Source of the DNA: Mobilicoccus caccae
Lineage (GTDB): Bacteria; Actinomycetota; Actinomycetes; Actinomycetales; Dermatophilaceae
Assembly: GCF_030161635.1 (NCBI RefSeq)
Contig: NZ_BSUO01000001.1
Coordinates: 310,001 to 374,000 of the forward strand
Direction: 5' to 3'
DNA length: 64,000 nt
The notes beneath the pieces are model-generated. The model was not told the DNA's origin, ran no database searches, and saw nothing but the letters and a program-made list of their open reading frames with translations. Positions 37,562 to 46,915 of this stretch are shown piece by piece; the first letter of the stretch is position 1, and every line of letters begins with the position of its first letter. The position numbers and the translations under genes are program-made.

Positions 37562-38407
37562 ATGACGTGGCCGAGACCAGTGCCATGCCGGACGATGGGA
37601 CGGGAATGGAGTGTCCTTGGTCGCCTCGGGGAGTCCGCTGCCCGCGAGGAGCGGACGGAAGAACTGTTCGCCCACGCGGAATCGCTGACCGACATCGCCG
37701 AACAACAGACCTGCCTCGACGAGATCGTCCTGCTGAACGCAGGAGTCGCGGAGGCACTGGCAGGTCGTTACTCCCAGCGGGGTGCCGACCCCGAAGATCT
37801 GGTCCAGGTCGCGTACCTGGGCCTCGTCAAAGCGGTGCAGGGGTATCGCCGCGGCGAGGGCCCGGGGTTCCTCGCCTATGCCGTGCCGACGATCTCAGGT
37901 GAGATCAAGCGGTACTTCCGCGATCACGGCTGGATCGTGCGACCGCCTCGCCGGCTCCAAGAGCTGCGGAGTGCCGCGGTGACGACGGCTGCCGACCTCG
38001 AGCAGATGTGGGGTCGTCCGCCGACCAAGAGCGAGATCGCCGAGGGCCTCGGCGTCGCCGAGTCCGAACTGGTCGAGGCCGAACAGTCCCGCGTCGGGTT
38101 CACCGCGCTGTCCTTGGACGCGCCGGTGCGCGACGACGGTTCCGCCGTGCTCGGCGACCTGTTGGTCGACGAGAACAACGCGTTCGAGCACGTCGACGAC
38201 GCCGAGATGTTGCGCCCGGCCCTGCAGATGTTGACGCCCCGAGAGCGGCACATCCTCCTGCTGCGCTTCGTCCGGGGTCTCACCCAGGAACAGATCGGGC
38301 GAGAGATCGGCGTCAGCCAGATGCAGGTGTCGCGGCTGCTGACCAAGATCCTCGACGGCCTGCGCGAGCAGCTCGAGGTCACGGGCCAGACCGCCTCGAT
38401 GGGCTGA
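37562..38407 (+). CDS. SigB/SigF-family RNA polymerase sigma factor
   Basis: Up to 281 residues from ATG 37562; ATG 37595 is an alternative closer to family length. Region 2 is DPEDLVQVAYLGLVKAVQGY, with FLAYAVPTISGEIKRYFRDH and the 2.4 segment WIVRPPRRLQEL. Region 3 has RPPTKSEIAEGLGVAESEL and region 4 ends with LTPRERHILLLRFVRGLTQE and IGVSQMQVSRLL. This is the stress/sporulation sigma group (SigB/SigF). Together with the STAS protein it indicates a partner-switching stress pathway. Confidence 0.92.
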   Translation: MTWPRPVPCRTMGREWSVLGRLGESAAREERTEELFAHAESLTDIAEQQTCLDEIVLLNAGVAEALAGRYSQRGADPEDLVQVAYLGLVKAVQGYRRGEGPGFLAYAVPTISGEIKRYFRDHGWIVRPPRRLQELRSAAVTTAADLEQMWGRPPTKSEIAEGLGVAESELVEAEQSRVGFTALSLDAPVRDDGSAVLGDLLVDENNAFEHVDDAEMLRPALQMLTPRERHILLLRFVRGLTQEQIGREIGVSQMQVSRLLTKILDGLREQLEVTGQTASMG

Positions 38408-38503
38408 GACTCAAGAGCGTCGGGACGCGGGCGACCGCGCCTGTTTCTCGCCGTCACCTCCCGTCGGGGATGATCTTCTGGTGCCTGGTCTCGGAGTGAT
38501 GTC

Positions 38504-39531
38504 GTGATGCCCGGATCGCTGCCGGATCGACGCAGCGTTCTGCGCGCCGCCCTGTTCGGGGTCGGTGCGGTCGGTCTCGGCGCGTGTACCGCGAACCCGT
38601 ACCGGAGCGGACCCTCCGGTGGCGGCGCTACGACCGGCGCCGTCCCCACGCAGGCGACCGGGCGCGAGGTCGAGTTCCAGGGCGCGACCTACCGGGTACC
38701 GCCGCGCGCAACACGCGTCGTCACGCTCGGCGACGCGAGCCTGCAGCCGGTCCTCGACGTCGGTGGGCCGGTCGTGGCGACGTCCTCGATCGCGCTCGCG
38801 ACCATGCCCCCGTCGCGGCGTCCGGCCGTCCGCGAGATCCCGGTCGTCGGTCGCGGGCGCGAGGGGGACCCGATCACCGCCGCCGACGTCGCGGAACACA
38901 CCCCCGACCTGGTCTTCGCGGCCGAGGGGACCCCGCGTGACCTCGTCACCGAGGTGGGCCGGGACGTGCCGGTGGTCCTCGTCCGCACCTCGGGTGAGTT
39001 CCGCCGGGACTGGCAGTCCCGCGTCGGCGGGGTCGCCGAGATCCTCGGATCCGACGCCCTGCCCGGGCTCCTGGCCTCCTACCGGGGTCATGCCGACCGC
39101 ATCCGTCAGCGCCACGCGGCCACCCTCGAGCGGGTGCGGGTCGTCGTGCTGCGCGCCTGGGACACCGAGCGCATCACGGCCTACGGCCCGGACTCCGCGA
39201 TCGGTGCGATCTACGCCGACGCCGGGGTGCGGTTCGTCCCCACCGTCCAGGGCGAGGCCGCCCGCGCGGCCGGCGGTGAGGTCGACGACGCCAAGGCGAA
39301 CGTGTCGCGCTACCTCCAGGGCGCCGACATCGTCATGCTCGCGAGCGACTATGCCGGCGGTCTGGACGCGTTCACGGGGGCAGCCTCGCGACCTCGGACG
39401 CCGTGACCGGCCACGTGCGGCGCACCGGCGCGGTCCTGACCGGCGCGGGAGTCCTCGCCGTCACGAGCTTCGCCCAGGTCCACTACATCCTCGACAGGTT
39501 GGACGAGGCCCTCACCGCGGCCGCCGCCTGA
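38504..39531 (+). CDS. FecB/BtuF-like substrate-binding lipoprotein (frameshift)
   Basis: About 342 residues from GTG 38504 (or ATG 38507) after adding one G at run 39376-39380, which restores FTGGSLATSDAVTGH. The N-terminus has RRSVLRAALFGVGAVGLGAC with lipobox Cys27 (from ATG 38507), possibly Tat-exported. The periplasmic-binding fold of the iron-siderophore/cobalamin class is shown by VVTLGDASLQPVLDVGG, DLVFAAEGTPRDLV and AEILGSDALPGLLASY. No permease or ATPase gene is adjacent, so the transporter partner is elsewhere. Iron or another chelate is a plausible ligand. Confidence 0.82.
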
Positions 39532-39580
39532 CCGAGTGCCCGCCACGGCGAGGAGGCCGGCGTCTCCTACTGTGTGGCTC

Positions 39581-41187
39581 ATGGATGAGACCCGGACCGA
39601 GGCGGGCGCTCCGTCCTCCGCGCAGACCGCCACGGCCTACGGCCAGTCGCCTCCCGTCCCCGTCCTCCCACCGGAGCTCGTCGACCCCCTGCGCCGCGAC
39701 CTGTCGGAGGCCGACTACACCGTCGAGGGGATCACCGCCGCCCTGGGCGACGTCGCGGCCGGTGCGATGATGCGCGGCGACCTCGTGCCCGCACGCCGGG
39801 TGATCGCGGGTCAGGGAGGAACGCCGCTCGCCGTGCTCCTGCGCCTGTTCGCCCTCGGCGACGCGGTCGACGAGGAAGCGCTGGCCACGGCTTTTCCGCG
39901 CACCGGGGCCGCCGGGGTGCGCCGCGTCGGTCTGGTGGCGGGCGTCGACACCGGCGTCGTCGCCACCTGTGACTTGCGCCCCTACGGCGACGAGAGTGCC
40001 ACCTGGTGGATCGCCTCCGACCTGGGGGAGATCACGACCGGGCGGCCGCTGCATCCCGATCACGTCCTCGGGGTGGGCGGGGCCTCGCTCACCCTCGCCG
40101 CCTGGACCCCGCGCCTCCCGGCACCACGGGTCCTCGACCTCGGCACCGGCTGCGGGATCCAGGCCCTGCACGCCGCCGCCCAGGCGCAGGAGATCGTCGC
40201 CACCGACCTCTCGGAGCGGGCCCTGGCCTTCGCCGCCTTCACCGCGGCGCTGGCGCAGCAGCGCTGGGATCTGCGTCGGGGGATCTGTTCGAGCCCGTCG
40301 CGACCGGCGAGCCCGACCGGTTCGACCTCGTCGTCAGCAACCCGCCGTTCGTCGTCAGCCCGCGTGCCTTCGGGCTGCCGGTCTACGAGTACCGCGACGG
40401 CGGGCGGCCCGGCGACACGCTGGTGGAGTCGTTCGTCCGCGGGGTGGGCCGGCATCTGACGCCCGGCGGGCTGGCGTGCTTCCTCGCCAACTGGGAGGTC
40501 GGGCAGGACGCCGACTGGCGTGACCGCTGGCGCACCTGGCTCGCGACCCCCGAGTGCGCCGGTCTGGACGCCTGGGTACTGGCGCGCGAACGCCAGGACG
40601 TCGCCGAGTACGCCGAGACGTGGGCCCGCGACGGCGGTCACCGCCCGGGCAGCGCCGAGCACGACCGCTGGATCGAGGCGTGGCTGGAGGACTTCGAGTC
40701 CCGCGGGGTGCAGACGATCTGGTTCGGCATCGTGTTCCTGCAACGTCCGGTCGACTCCCGCTCGCGGTGGATCGACCTCACCGAGGCCACCGGCGCCGTG
40801 GAGTCCCCGATGGGACCGGCGATCGCGCGCGGGCTGGCGGCCCGGACGCGTCTGCACGACCTCGACGACGACGCCCTCTTCGCGACGACCTGGGTCGCCG
40901 CCCCCGACGTCACCGAGGAACGGCACACCCGGCCCGGCGAGGCCGACCCCGACGTCATCGTGATCCGGCAGGGAGGCGGGCTCCGGCGGGTCATCCGGGC
41001 CGACACGGCCCTCGCCGCGTTCGTGTCGGTGTGCGACGGCGAGTTGGCCGGCGACGTGGCCATCACGGCGATCGCCGCCCTCACCGGCGTGGAGCCGGAG
41101 GTGGTGCGCGCCGCGGTGATCGGGCCGCTGCGGGAGCTGGTCGCGGACGGACTTCTCGTCCCGGCTCCGGCGTCGGGGCCGGCGTAG
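39581..41187 (+). CDS. SAM-dependent methyltransferase, HemK-like fold with extra domains (frameshift)
   Basis: About 535 residues from ATG 39581, after one added G at run 40278-40282 (junction WDLRRGDLFEPVATGEPD). An N-terminal helical domain (about 30-150) precedes the SAM-binding core VLDLGTGCGIQALHAAAQ and the substrate motif LVVSNPPFVVSP. The NPPF/Y motif is typical of N-methyltransferases acting on amide or amine nitrogen. A C-terminal wHTH-like domain (ITAIAALTGVEPEVVRAAV) completes it. This three-domain type is common in actinobacteria next to topA; its substrate is not established. Confidence 0.85.
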
Positions 41188-41352
41188 ACCGCGGGATGAG
41201 GGCGTCGACCTCACGGTGGGATGCTCATACGCCGATGGGACATCGCCGAGCGCCACGCGCTACGGTGTGGCGAAACCTCGCTGCCCCCGTGGCACAGGTC
41301 GAGGGATGGGGCAGCGACGAATCCGCTGCAGGTGAAAGGAAGCCGACCAGTC

Positions 41353-44156
41353 GTGTCTGCAAGTGAACCGCGGCGTCTCGTCATCGTCGAGTCGCCGGCC
41401 AAGGCCAAGACCATCGCCGGCTACCTCGGTTCGGGATACGAGGTGGAGGCGTCCGTCGGGCATATCCGCGACCTCCCCAACCCCAGCGAGCTGCCGGCGG
41501 ACATGAAGAAGGGGCCCTACGGCCGGTTCGCCGTCGACGTCGACAACGGGTTCGACCCCTACTACGTCATCGACGCGGACAAGAAGAAGAAGGTCACCGA
41601 GCTGCGTCGCGCCCTCAAGGACGCCGACGAACTCCTGCTCGCCACCGATGAGGACCGCGAGGGCGAGGCCATCGCCTGGCACCTGCTCGAGGTGCTCAAG
41701 CCCAAGGTGCCCGTCAAACGGATGGTGTTCCACGAGATCACCAAGGAGGCCATCCGGCGCGCCGCGGGGAGACCCGCGACCTCGACCACGCCCTGGTCGA
41801 CGCGCAGGAGACCCGCCGCATCCTCGACCGTCTCTACGGGTACGAGGTGTCGCCCGTGCTGTGGCGCAAGGTGCGTCAGGGCCTCTCGGCGGGCCGCGTG
41901 CAGTCGGTGGCCACCCGCATGGTCGTCGAGCGGGAGCGCGAGCGCATGGCCTTCCGCGTCGCCTCCTACTGGGACGTGACCGGCCGGTTCGACACCCAGG
42001 CCGACCGGGTGGAGTCCTTCACCGCGAGGCTGTCCTCGCTCGATGGAACCCGCGTGGCCACCGGACGCGACTTCGGCGACGACGGCCGGCTCAAGAGTGC
42101 CGTCACCCACCTCGACGAGGCGGGTGCGCGCGCGGTGGCCGAGGCCGTGGCCAGGGCGAGCGCGACCGTCCGCGAGGTCAGCGAGAAGCCCTACTCCCGC
42201 CGTCCCTCCGCACCGTTCACGACCTCCACGCTGCAGCAGGAGGCCAGCCGCAAACTGCGCCTGTCCAGCCGCAATGCCATGCGCGTCGCGCAGCGGCTGT
42301 ACGAGAACGGCTACATCACCTATATGCGGACCGACTCGACCACGTTGAGCGATTCCGCCCTCACCGCCGCGCGCAGCCAGGCCCGCGACATGTACGGCGA
42401 GGAGTACGTGCCGAGCAGCCCGCGCCGGTACGAGAAGAAGGTCAAGAACGCCCAGGAGGCGCACGAGGCCATCCGCCCGGCCGGTGACACCTTCCGCACC
42501 CCGGCGCAGGTCGCCGGTGAGCTGCGGGGTGAGGAGTTCGCGCTGTACGAGCTCATCTGGAAGCGCACCGTCGCCTCCCAGATGGCCGACGCGAAGGGAT
42601 CCACCGCCACCGTCAAGCTCGTCGTCCCCACCGCGGGGGCGATGGTCGGGGGCGCGGCCACCCAGCAGGCCGAGTTCTCCGCCAGCGGCACCGTCATCAC
42701 CTTCCGCGGCTTCCTCGCCGCCTACGAGGAGGGCCGCGACGAGGACGAGCGCGCCGCCGCGCAACTGCGCGAGGAGGACCGCCGCCTGCCGCAGCTCACC
42801 GAGGGCACGGGTCTGGACGTCACGGAGGCCGAGGCCGACGGACACGAGACCGCACCGCCCGCCCGCTACACCGAGGCCACGCTGGTCAAGGCCATGGAAG
42901 AGCGGGGCATCGGACGCCCGTCGACGTACGCGGCGACGGTGGCGACGATCCAGGACCGCGGCTACGTCGGAATCCGCGGCACCGCCCTGGTGCCCACGTG
43001 GCTCGCGTTCGCCGTCACCCGCCTGCTCGAGGAGCACTTTCCGAGCCTGGTCGACTACGCGTTCACGGCCACGATGGAGGCCGACCTCGACGCCATCGCC
43101 CGCGGCGACGCCCAGCGCGTCGACTGGCTGCAGAAGTTCTACTTCGGCGACGAGGTCGCGCACGCCGAGGGGCTGCGGCACCTCGTGGAGAACCTCGGCG
43201 ACATCGACGCACGGGAGATCTCCACGATCTACCTCGGCGAGGGCATGGTCGTGCGCGTCGGCCGGTACGGGCCGTACGTGCAGGAGGAGGTGCCCGCGGG
43301 CGTCGACCCGGCGACCGGCGAGGTCACGGGTGAGGCCACCGGTGAGGCCACGCAGGCCAAGGAGACCCGACGGGCGTCGATCACCGACGACATCGCCCCC
43401 GACGAGATGACCCCGGCCAAGGCGCGGGAGATCCTCGAGCAGGCCTCCGACGACGGGCGTGAACTGGGCGTCAACCCCGAGTCCGGACGCCAGGTCCTGG
43501 CCAAGGCCGGACGGTACGGGCCGTACGTCACCGAGGTCCTCACCGAGGCCGAGTCCGAGCTCAAGGGCAAGAACAAGCCCAAGCCCAAGACGGCCAGCCT
43601 GTTCAAGGACATGGACCTGGCCACGATCGAGCTCCCGGCCGCGTTGAAGCTGTTGTCGTTGCCGCGCGTCGTGGGCACCGACGCCGAGGGCGTCGAGATC
43701 ACGGCACAGAACGGCCGCTACGGTCCGTACCTCAAGAAGGGCACGGACTCGCGCTCGCTGACCACCGAGCAGCAGCTCTTCGACGTCACGGTCGAGGAGG
43801 CGCTCGCGATCTACGCCCAGCCCAAGCAGCGAGGTCGCGCCGCGGCCAAGCCGCCGCTGGCCGAACTCGGGGAGGACCCGGTGTCGGGGCGCCCGGTCGT
43901 CGTCAAGGACGGCCGCTTCGGTCCGTACGTCACCGACGGCGAGACCAACGCCACGCTTCGACGCGACGACGACCCCGAGACCATCACGGCCGAGCGCGGA
44001 TTCGAGCTGCTCGCCGACAAGCGGGCCAAGGGCCCGACGACCCGCAAGCGGGCGACGAAGAAGACCGCGAAGAAGACGACGAAGAAGGCGGCCTCCAAGA
44101 AGACGGCCACCAAGAAGACGGCGTCGACCAAGACGACCGCCAAGAAGTCGTCGTAG
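41353..44156 (+). CDS. topA: DNA topoisomerase I (frameshift)
   Basis: About 934 residues from GTG 41353 (GAAAGGA at -10) after one added G at run 41766-41769, where the corrected sequence reads [24 protein letters not shown] is seen at [14 protein letters not shown] and [16 protein letters not shown]. The active-site Tyr (about 324) is in [10 protein letters not shown]. There are no zinc-finger cysteines; the C-terminus instead has repeated RYGPY-containing domains ([32 protein letters not shown]) and a Lys/Thr-rich basic tail, as in mycobacterial TopA. It relaxes negative supercoils. Confidence 0.96.
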
Positions 44157-44190
44157 CGAAGGACGAGCGCGCGTCGATGACGCGACAGTA

Positions 44191-44227
44191 CGCAGAGGCC
44201 GTGGACGAGATGTCCACGGCCTCTGCG
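44191..44227. terminator. Bidirectional terminator between topA and rpmJ
   Basis: A perfect 16-bp stem (44191-44206 with 44212-44227) and 5-nt loop GAGAT between the convergent topA and rpmJ paralogue. Confidence 0.9.
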
Positions 44228-44254
44228 CTGTTCGGGGTGGTGCTGCGCGGGGTC

Positions 44255-44377
44255 TCAGCCCTGACGGGCCTTGAAGCGCGGGTTCTGCTTGTTGATGACG
44301 TAGAGGTGCCCGCGGCGGCGGACGACCTTCGATCCCGGTGCTGTGGCGAGCGACCGGATGGAGGCGCGGACCTTCAT
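44255..44377 (-). CDS. Ribosomal protein bL36, zinc-independent paralogue
   Basis: 40 residues from ATG 44377, the start that aligns with bL36 (MKVRASIRS); a longer in-frame start is not needed. The protein ends [20 protein letters not shown]. The three Cys and one His that bind zinc in standard bL36 are absent (SLATAPGSK replaces the first Cys pair), so this is the C- form (YkgO type) made under zinc shortage. It is last in a minus-strand run bL28-bL33-uS14-bL36 downstream of the Fur-like box at 45161. Confidence 0.92.
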   Translation of the reverse strand: MKVRASIRSLATAPGSKVVRRRGHLYVINKQNPRFKARQG

Positions 44378-44436
44378 CGGAGTCCTTTCGTGGTGGGTGT
44401 GGTGGTGGGTTCTGGGCACTGGGTGGGCGGTCGAGC

Positions 44437-44742
44437 TCACCAACTCGACTTGGTCACTCCGGGCAGTTCGCCGGCGTGGGCCATCTCGCGCAGGCGCACG
44501 CGTGACAGGCCGAACCTGCGGTAGACGGAGCGGGGGCGACCGTCGACGACGTCGCGGTTGCGCAGCCGGGTCGGGCCGGCGTCGCGTGGCAGCTTCTGCA
44601 GGGCGCGGCGGGCCGCCTCGCGTTGCTCGTCGCTGCTGTCCGGCGAGGCGAGGACGCGCTTGATCTCCGCGCGCCGCTCGGCGTACCGGGCGACGATCTC
44701 GCGCCGCTGGGCGTCCTTGGCGATCTTGCTCTTCTTGGCCAT
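44437..44742 (-). CDS. rpsN: Ribosomal protein uS14, zinc-independent paralogue
   Basis: 101 residues from ATG 44742. The long, cysteine-free form of uS14 is shown by [40 protein letters not shown] and [12 protein letters not shown]. The zinc-binding CxxC-x12-CxxC of the short form is absent. The start overlaps the bL33 stop (ATGA), indicating coupling. Under zinc limitation such paralogues replace zinc-binding versions in the 30S subunit and release zinc. Confidence 0.93.
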   Translation of the reverse strand: MAKKSKIAKDAQRREIVARYAERRAEIKRVLASPDSSDEQREAARRALQKLPRDAGPTRLRNRDVVDGRPRSVYRRFGLSRVRLREMAHAGELPGVTKSSW

Positions 44743-44909
44743 CAGCGCTCCTCCCGGAACTCGACGTGGCGCCCCGCGCGCGGGTCGAACTTGCGCAGCC
44801 GCAGACGGTCGGGGTCGTTGCGGCGGTTCTTGCGGGTGACGTACGTGTAGCCCGTCCCCGCGGTGGAGCGGAGCTTGATGATCGGGCGCACGTCGGTGTG
44901 CCTGGCCAT
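44742..44909 (-). CDS. rpmG: Ribosomal protein bL33, zinc-independent paralogue
   Basis: 55 residues from ATG 44909. It begins [20 protein letters not shown] and contains [20 protein letters not shown]. The two CxxC zinc pairs of the standard bL33 are missing. Its start overlaps the bL28 stop and its stop overlaps the uS14 start, so the three cistrons are tightly coupled. Confidence 0.93.
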   Translation of the reverse strand: MARHTDVRPIIKLRSTAGTGYTYVTRKNRRNDPDRLRLRKFDPRAGRHVEFREER

Positions 44910-45145
44910 CAGAGCTTCTCCCCTCGGGCGAGCAGGTCGGCGACGACGGCGTCGATGCCGCGGCGGTCGATGACGCCGATCCCCTTGGGGCTGACGCGCA
45001 GCGTGACCTTTCGGCCGAGGCTCGGCACGAGGTAGGTCTTGCGCTGGACGTTGACGTTCCAGCGGCGCTTGGTCCGGCGGTGGCTGTGCGAGATCGAGTT
45101 GCCGAACTGCGGCGCCGCCCCGGTCACCTGGCAGCGTGCGGACAT
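44909..45145 (-). CDS. rpmB: Ribosomal protein bL28, zinc-independent paralogue
   Basis: 78 residues from ATG 45145 with AGGAGGAG directly upstream. bL28 is recognised by [19 protein letters not shown] and [15 protein letters not shown]. Only one Cys remains (residue 5); the CxxC and the second pair of the zinc-binding form are absent. It is the first gene of the minus-strand operon and lies 16 bp from the Fur/Zur-like box that it shares with the divergent bL31B gene. Confidence 0.93.
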   Translation of the reverse strand: MSARCQVTGAAPQFGNSISHSHRRTKRRWNVNVQRKTYLVPSLGRKVTLRVSPKGIGVIDRRGIDAVVADLLARGEKL

Positions 45146-45160
45146 GTCTCCTCCTGTGCT

Positions 45161-45179
45161 AGTAATGATAACTATTCGC
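45161..45179. promoter_or_regulatory. Fur/Zur-type operator
   Basis: AGTAATGATAACTATTCGC matches the classical 19-bp Fur-family box at 13 of 19 positions. It lies in the 55-bp space between the divergent bL28 and bL31B genes, all of whose neighbours are zinc-independent ribosomal proteins. Zur binding would repress both directions when zinc is plentiful. Confidence 0.75.
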
Positions 45180-45200
45180 ATCAAGGTACAGGAGGCGTTC

Positions 45201-45476
45201 GTGCAAGAGGGAATCCACCCCGACTACCACCCCGTCGTCTATCGCGACCGCGCCGCCGGGTTCGCGTTCCTCACCCGGTCGACCGCCACACCCGCAGCGA
45301 CGATCGAGTGGGAGGACGGCCACACCTACCCGGTGGTCGACGTCGAGGTCTCCGCGGCTAGCCACCCGTTCTGGACCGGCACCGCCCGCGTGCTCGACAG
45401 CGAGGGACGCGTCGAGAAGTTCCGCCGTCGCTATGCCCGCGGCGGTAGCCACGGGCGTGCGGGGGAGCCGCGATGA
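45201..45476 (+). CDS. Ribosomal protein bL31 type B
   Basis: 91 residues from GTG 45201, chosen because CAGGAGG precedes it and the product then begins like the family ([15 protein letters not shown]). ATG 45165 is in frame but lies inside the operator. The protein has [20 protein letters not shown] and [19 protein letters not shown], and no CxxC, as expected for the type B form used under zinc limitation. Its stop overlaps the CobW-like start (ATGA). Confidence 0.92.
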   Translation: MQEGIHPDYHPVVYRDRAAGFAFLTRSTATPAATIEWEDGHTYPVVDVEVSAASHPFWTGTARVLDSEGRVEKFRRRYARGGSHGRAGEPR

Positions 45477-46539
45477 TCCCCGTCGTCACGTGCTGCTCGG
45501 TCGATGAGGTGTTGCGGTCCTCGGTGACCGGGGGTTGCTGCTCGACCTGCCGGGCGCCGTCGTCATCCGGCACGACATCGATCCCGAGGCCGGCACGCTG
45601 CGGCGGCTGGTTCACAACGCCGGCGGCACGATCGAGGACCGGACGCGCGAACTGGCGCACGCCTGCCTCGGGTGCGCGTTGCGGGAGGACATCGTCCCGG
45701 CCATCCGTGAGGCGACGCTGCGCCGGCCGCCCGCGATCGTCCTCGCCCTGCCCGTGACGGCCGAACCCGTGCCGGTCCTGCGGGCGCTCACCGAGCTCTC
45801 CGACGAGGGTCTGATCGCGGTCGGTGCGGTCCTCACGGCGCTGGAGGCGGGGGACGTCGCCTGGGACGTCTGCGGCGACGACCTGTTGCGCGAGCGGGGA
45901 CTCGCGCTGTCCGCCGACGACGAGCGGTCCCTGGGCGAGGTGCTGGCCCGCCAGATCGAGGGTGCCGACGTGGTCGTGAGCGACCGGCCCTTCGACGCCC
46001 TGGGTGACGCCCTCGTCGATCACCTGACGCCGCCGGCGACCTCGCGCATGCTTCTGCACGAGGTCGAGGCGGCCTCCCTGCTGGCCACGATCGACCGTGA
46101 GGATCTGCTGCGCCGGGGCGATCCGGTGTCGGTGACACCGAGCGAGTGCGCGCCGCGCGAAGGGGTCTGGACCGTCGAACTCGAGTCGTGGCGACCGTTC
46201 CACCCCGGTCGCCTGAGGGAGAACCTCGAGGCCCTCGGTGCCGGTCCCGGGCGCAGCCGCGGCGTGTTCTGGCTGCCCACCCGCCCCGACCTCGTCTGTC
46301 ACTGGGACGGTGCCGGCGGCCAACTGAGCCTGGGCAACCACTCGACGTGGACGGGGGTCGGATGCCGGGCGTGCACGCGGCTGGTCGTCACGGGAGTGGA
46401 CGGCGAACCGGCCGACCTCGCCCGGGCGTTCGAGAAGACACTGCTCACCGACGCCGAACTGGCCGCCGGCCTGGCCGGATGGGCGGGCAAGGACGACGGG
46501 TTCGACCCCTGGCTCGGCGAGCGCCGAGGTGCGGCCTGA
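45473..46539 (+). CDS. CobW-like (COG0523) zinc-homeostasis protein lacking a P-loop (frameshift)
   Basis: About 355 residues from ATG 45473 after adding one G at run 45530-45534; the junction reads [19 protein letters not shown]. The metal-binding CxxC motif is in [16 protein letters not shown]. The C-terminal CobW_C domain is seen at [14 protein letters not shown] and [13 protein letters not shown]. The N-terminal Walker A GxxxxGKT of COG0523 GTPases is not present; the corresponding segment is [17 protein letters not shown]. Context in the zinc-starvation locus points to a zinc chaperone-like role, but GTP binding is doubtful. Confidence 0.82.
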
Positions 46540-46583
46540 GGGCCCCCGGGTGTGGCCCCGACCGGAACGCCGAGCGCGCGATT

Positions 46584-46619
46584 CGCCGAGACCGTCGCCT
46601 ATAGCGGGCGGTTTCGGCG
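46584..46619. repeat. REP-like palindrome, copy 2
   Basis: An imperfect inverted repeat starting CGCCGAGACCGTCG and ending CGGGCGGTTTCGGCG around a TATAG centre. It has the same arms and centre as the perfect copy at 693-728 and lies between the CobW-like and bL32 genes. Confidence 0.55.
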
Positions 46620-46714
46620 CGAGATGGCCGACCCGGACGGCACGAGGCACACGAACAACACGAACAACACTGTGGGTCGACACCGACGATCCACCGACGA
46701 CGAAGGAGACGACC

Positions 46715-46891
46715 ATGGCAGTTCCCAAGCGCAAGATGTCCCGGTCCAACACCCGCTCGCGCCGAGCGCAGTGGAAGGCCACGCCGGCCGATCTCGTGCC
46801 GGTCACCGTGCAGGGCAGGCGGGTTCAGGTGCCGCGACGCCTGGTCCGGGCCGCTCAGCTCGGTCTGGTCGACCCCGCGCCGGTCGACTGA
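46715..46891 (+). CDS. rpmF: Ribosomal protein bL32, zinc-independent paralogue
   Basis: 58 residues from ATG 46715, with GAAGGAG upstream. The N-terminus [20 protein letters not shown] is diagnostic for bL32. The C-terminal half contains no Cys ([17 protein letters not shown]), so the zinc ribbon of standard bL32 is lost. It completes the set of six zinc-free ribosomal paralogues. I see no clear second operator directly upstream. Confidence 0.93.
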   Translation: MAVPKRKMSRSNTRSRRAQWKATPADLVPVTVQGRRVQVPRRLVRAAQLGLVDPAPVD

Positions 46892-46915
46892 CCGGCCGGC
46901 ACGATCCCGGCCACC

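Noticed and set aside
41562-43181. 539-codon minus-strand frame opposite topA
   Set aside because: Shadow of the topA codon pattern; no independent evidence.
45165-45200. ATG 45165 as start of bL31B
   Set aside because: It lies inside the Fur/Zur-like operator and adds residues not found in bL31; GTG 45201 has a proper ribosome-binding site.
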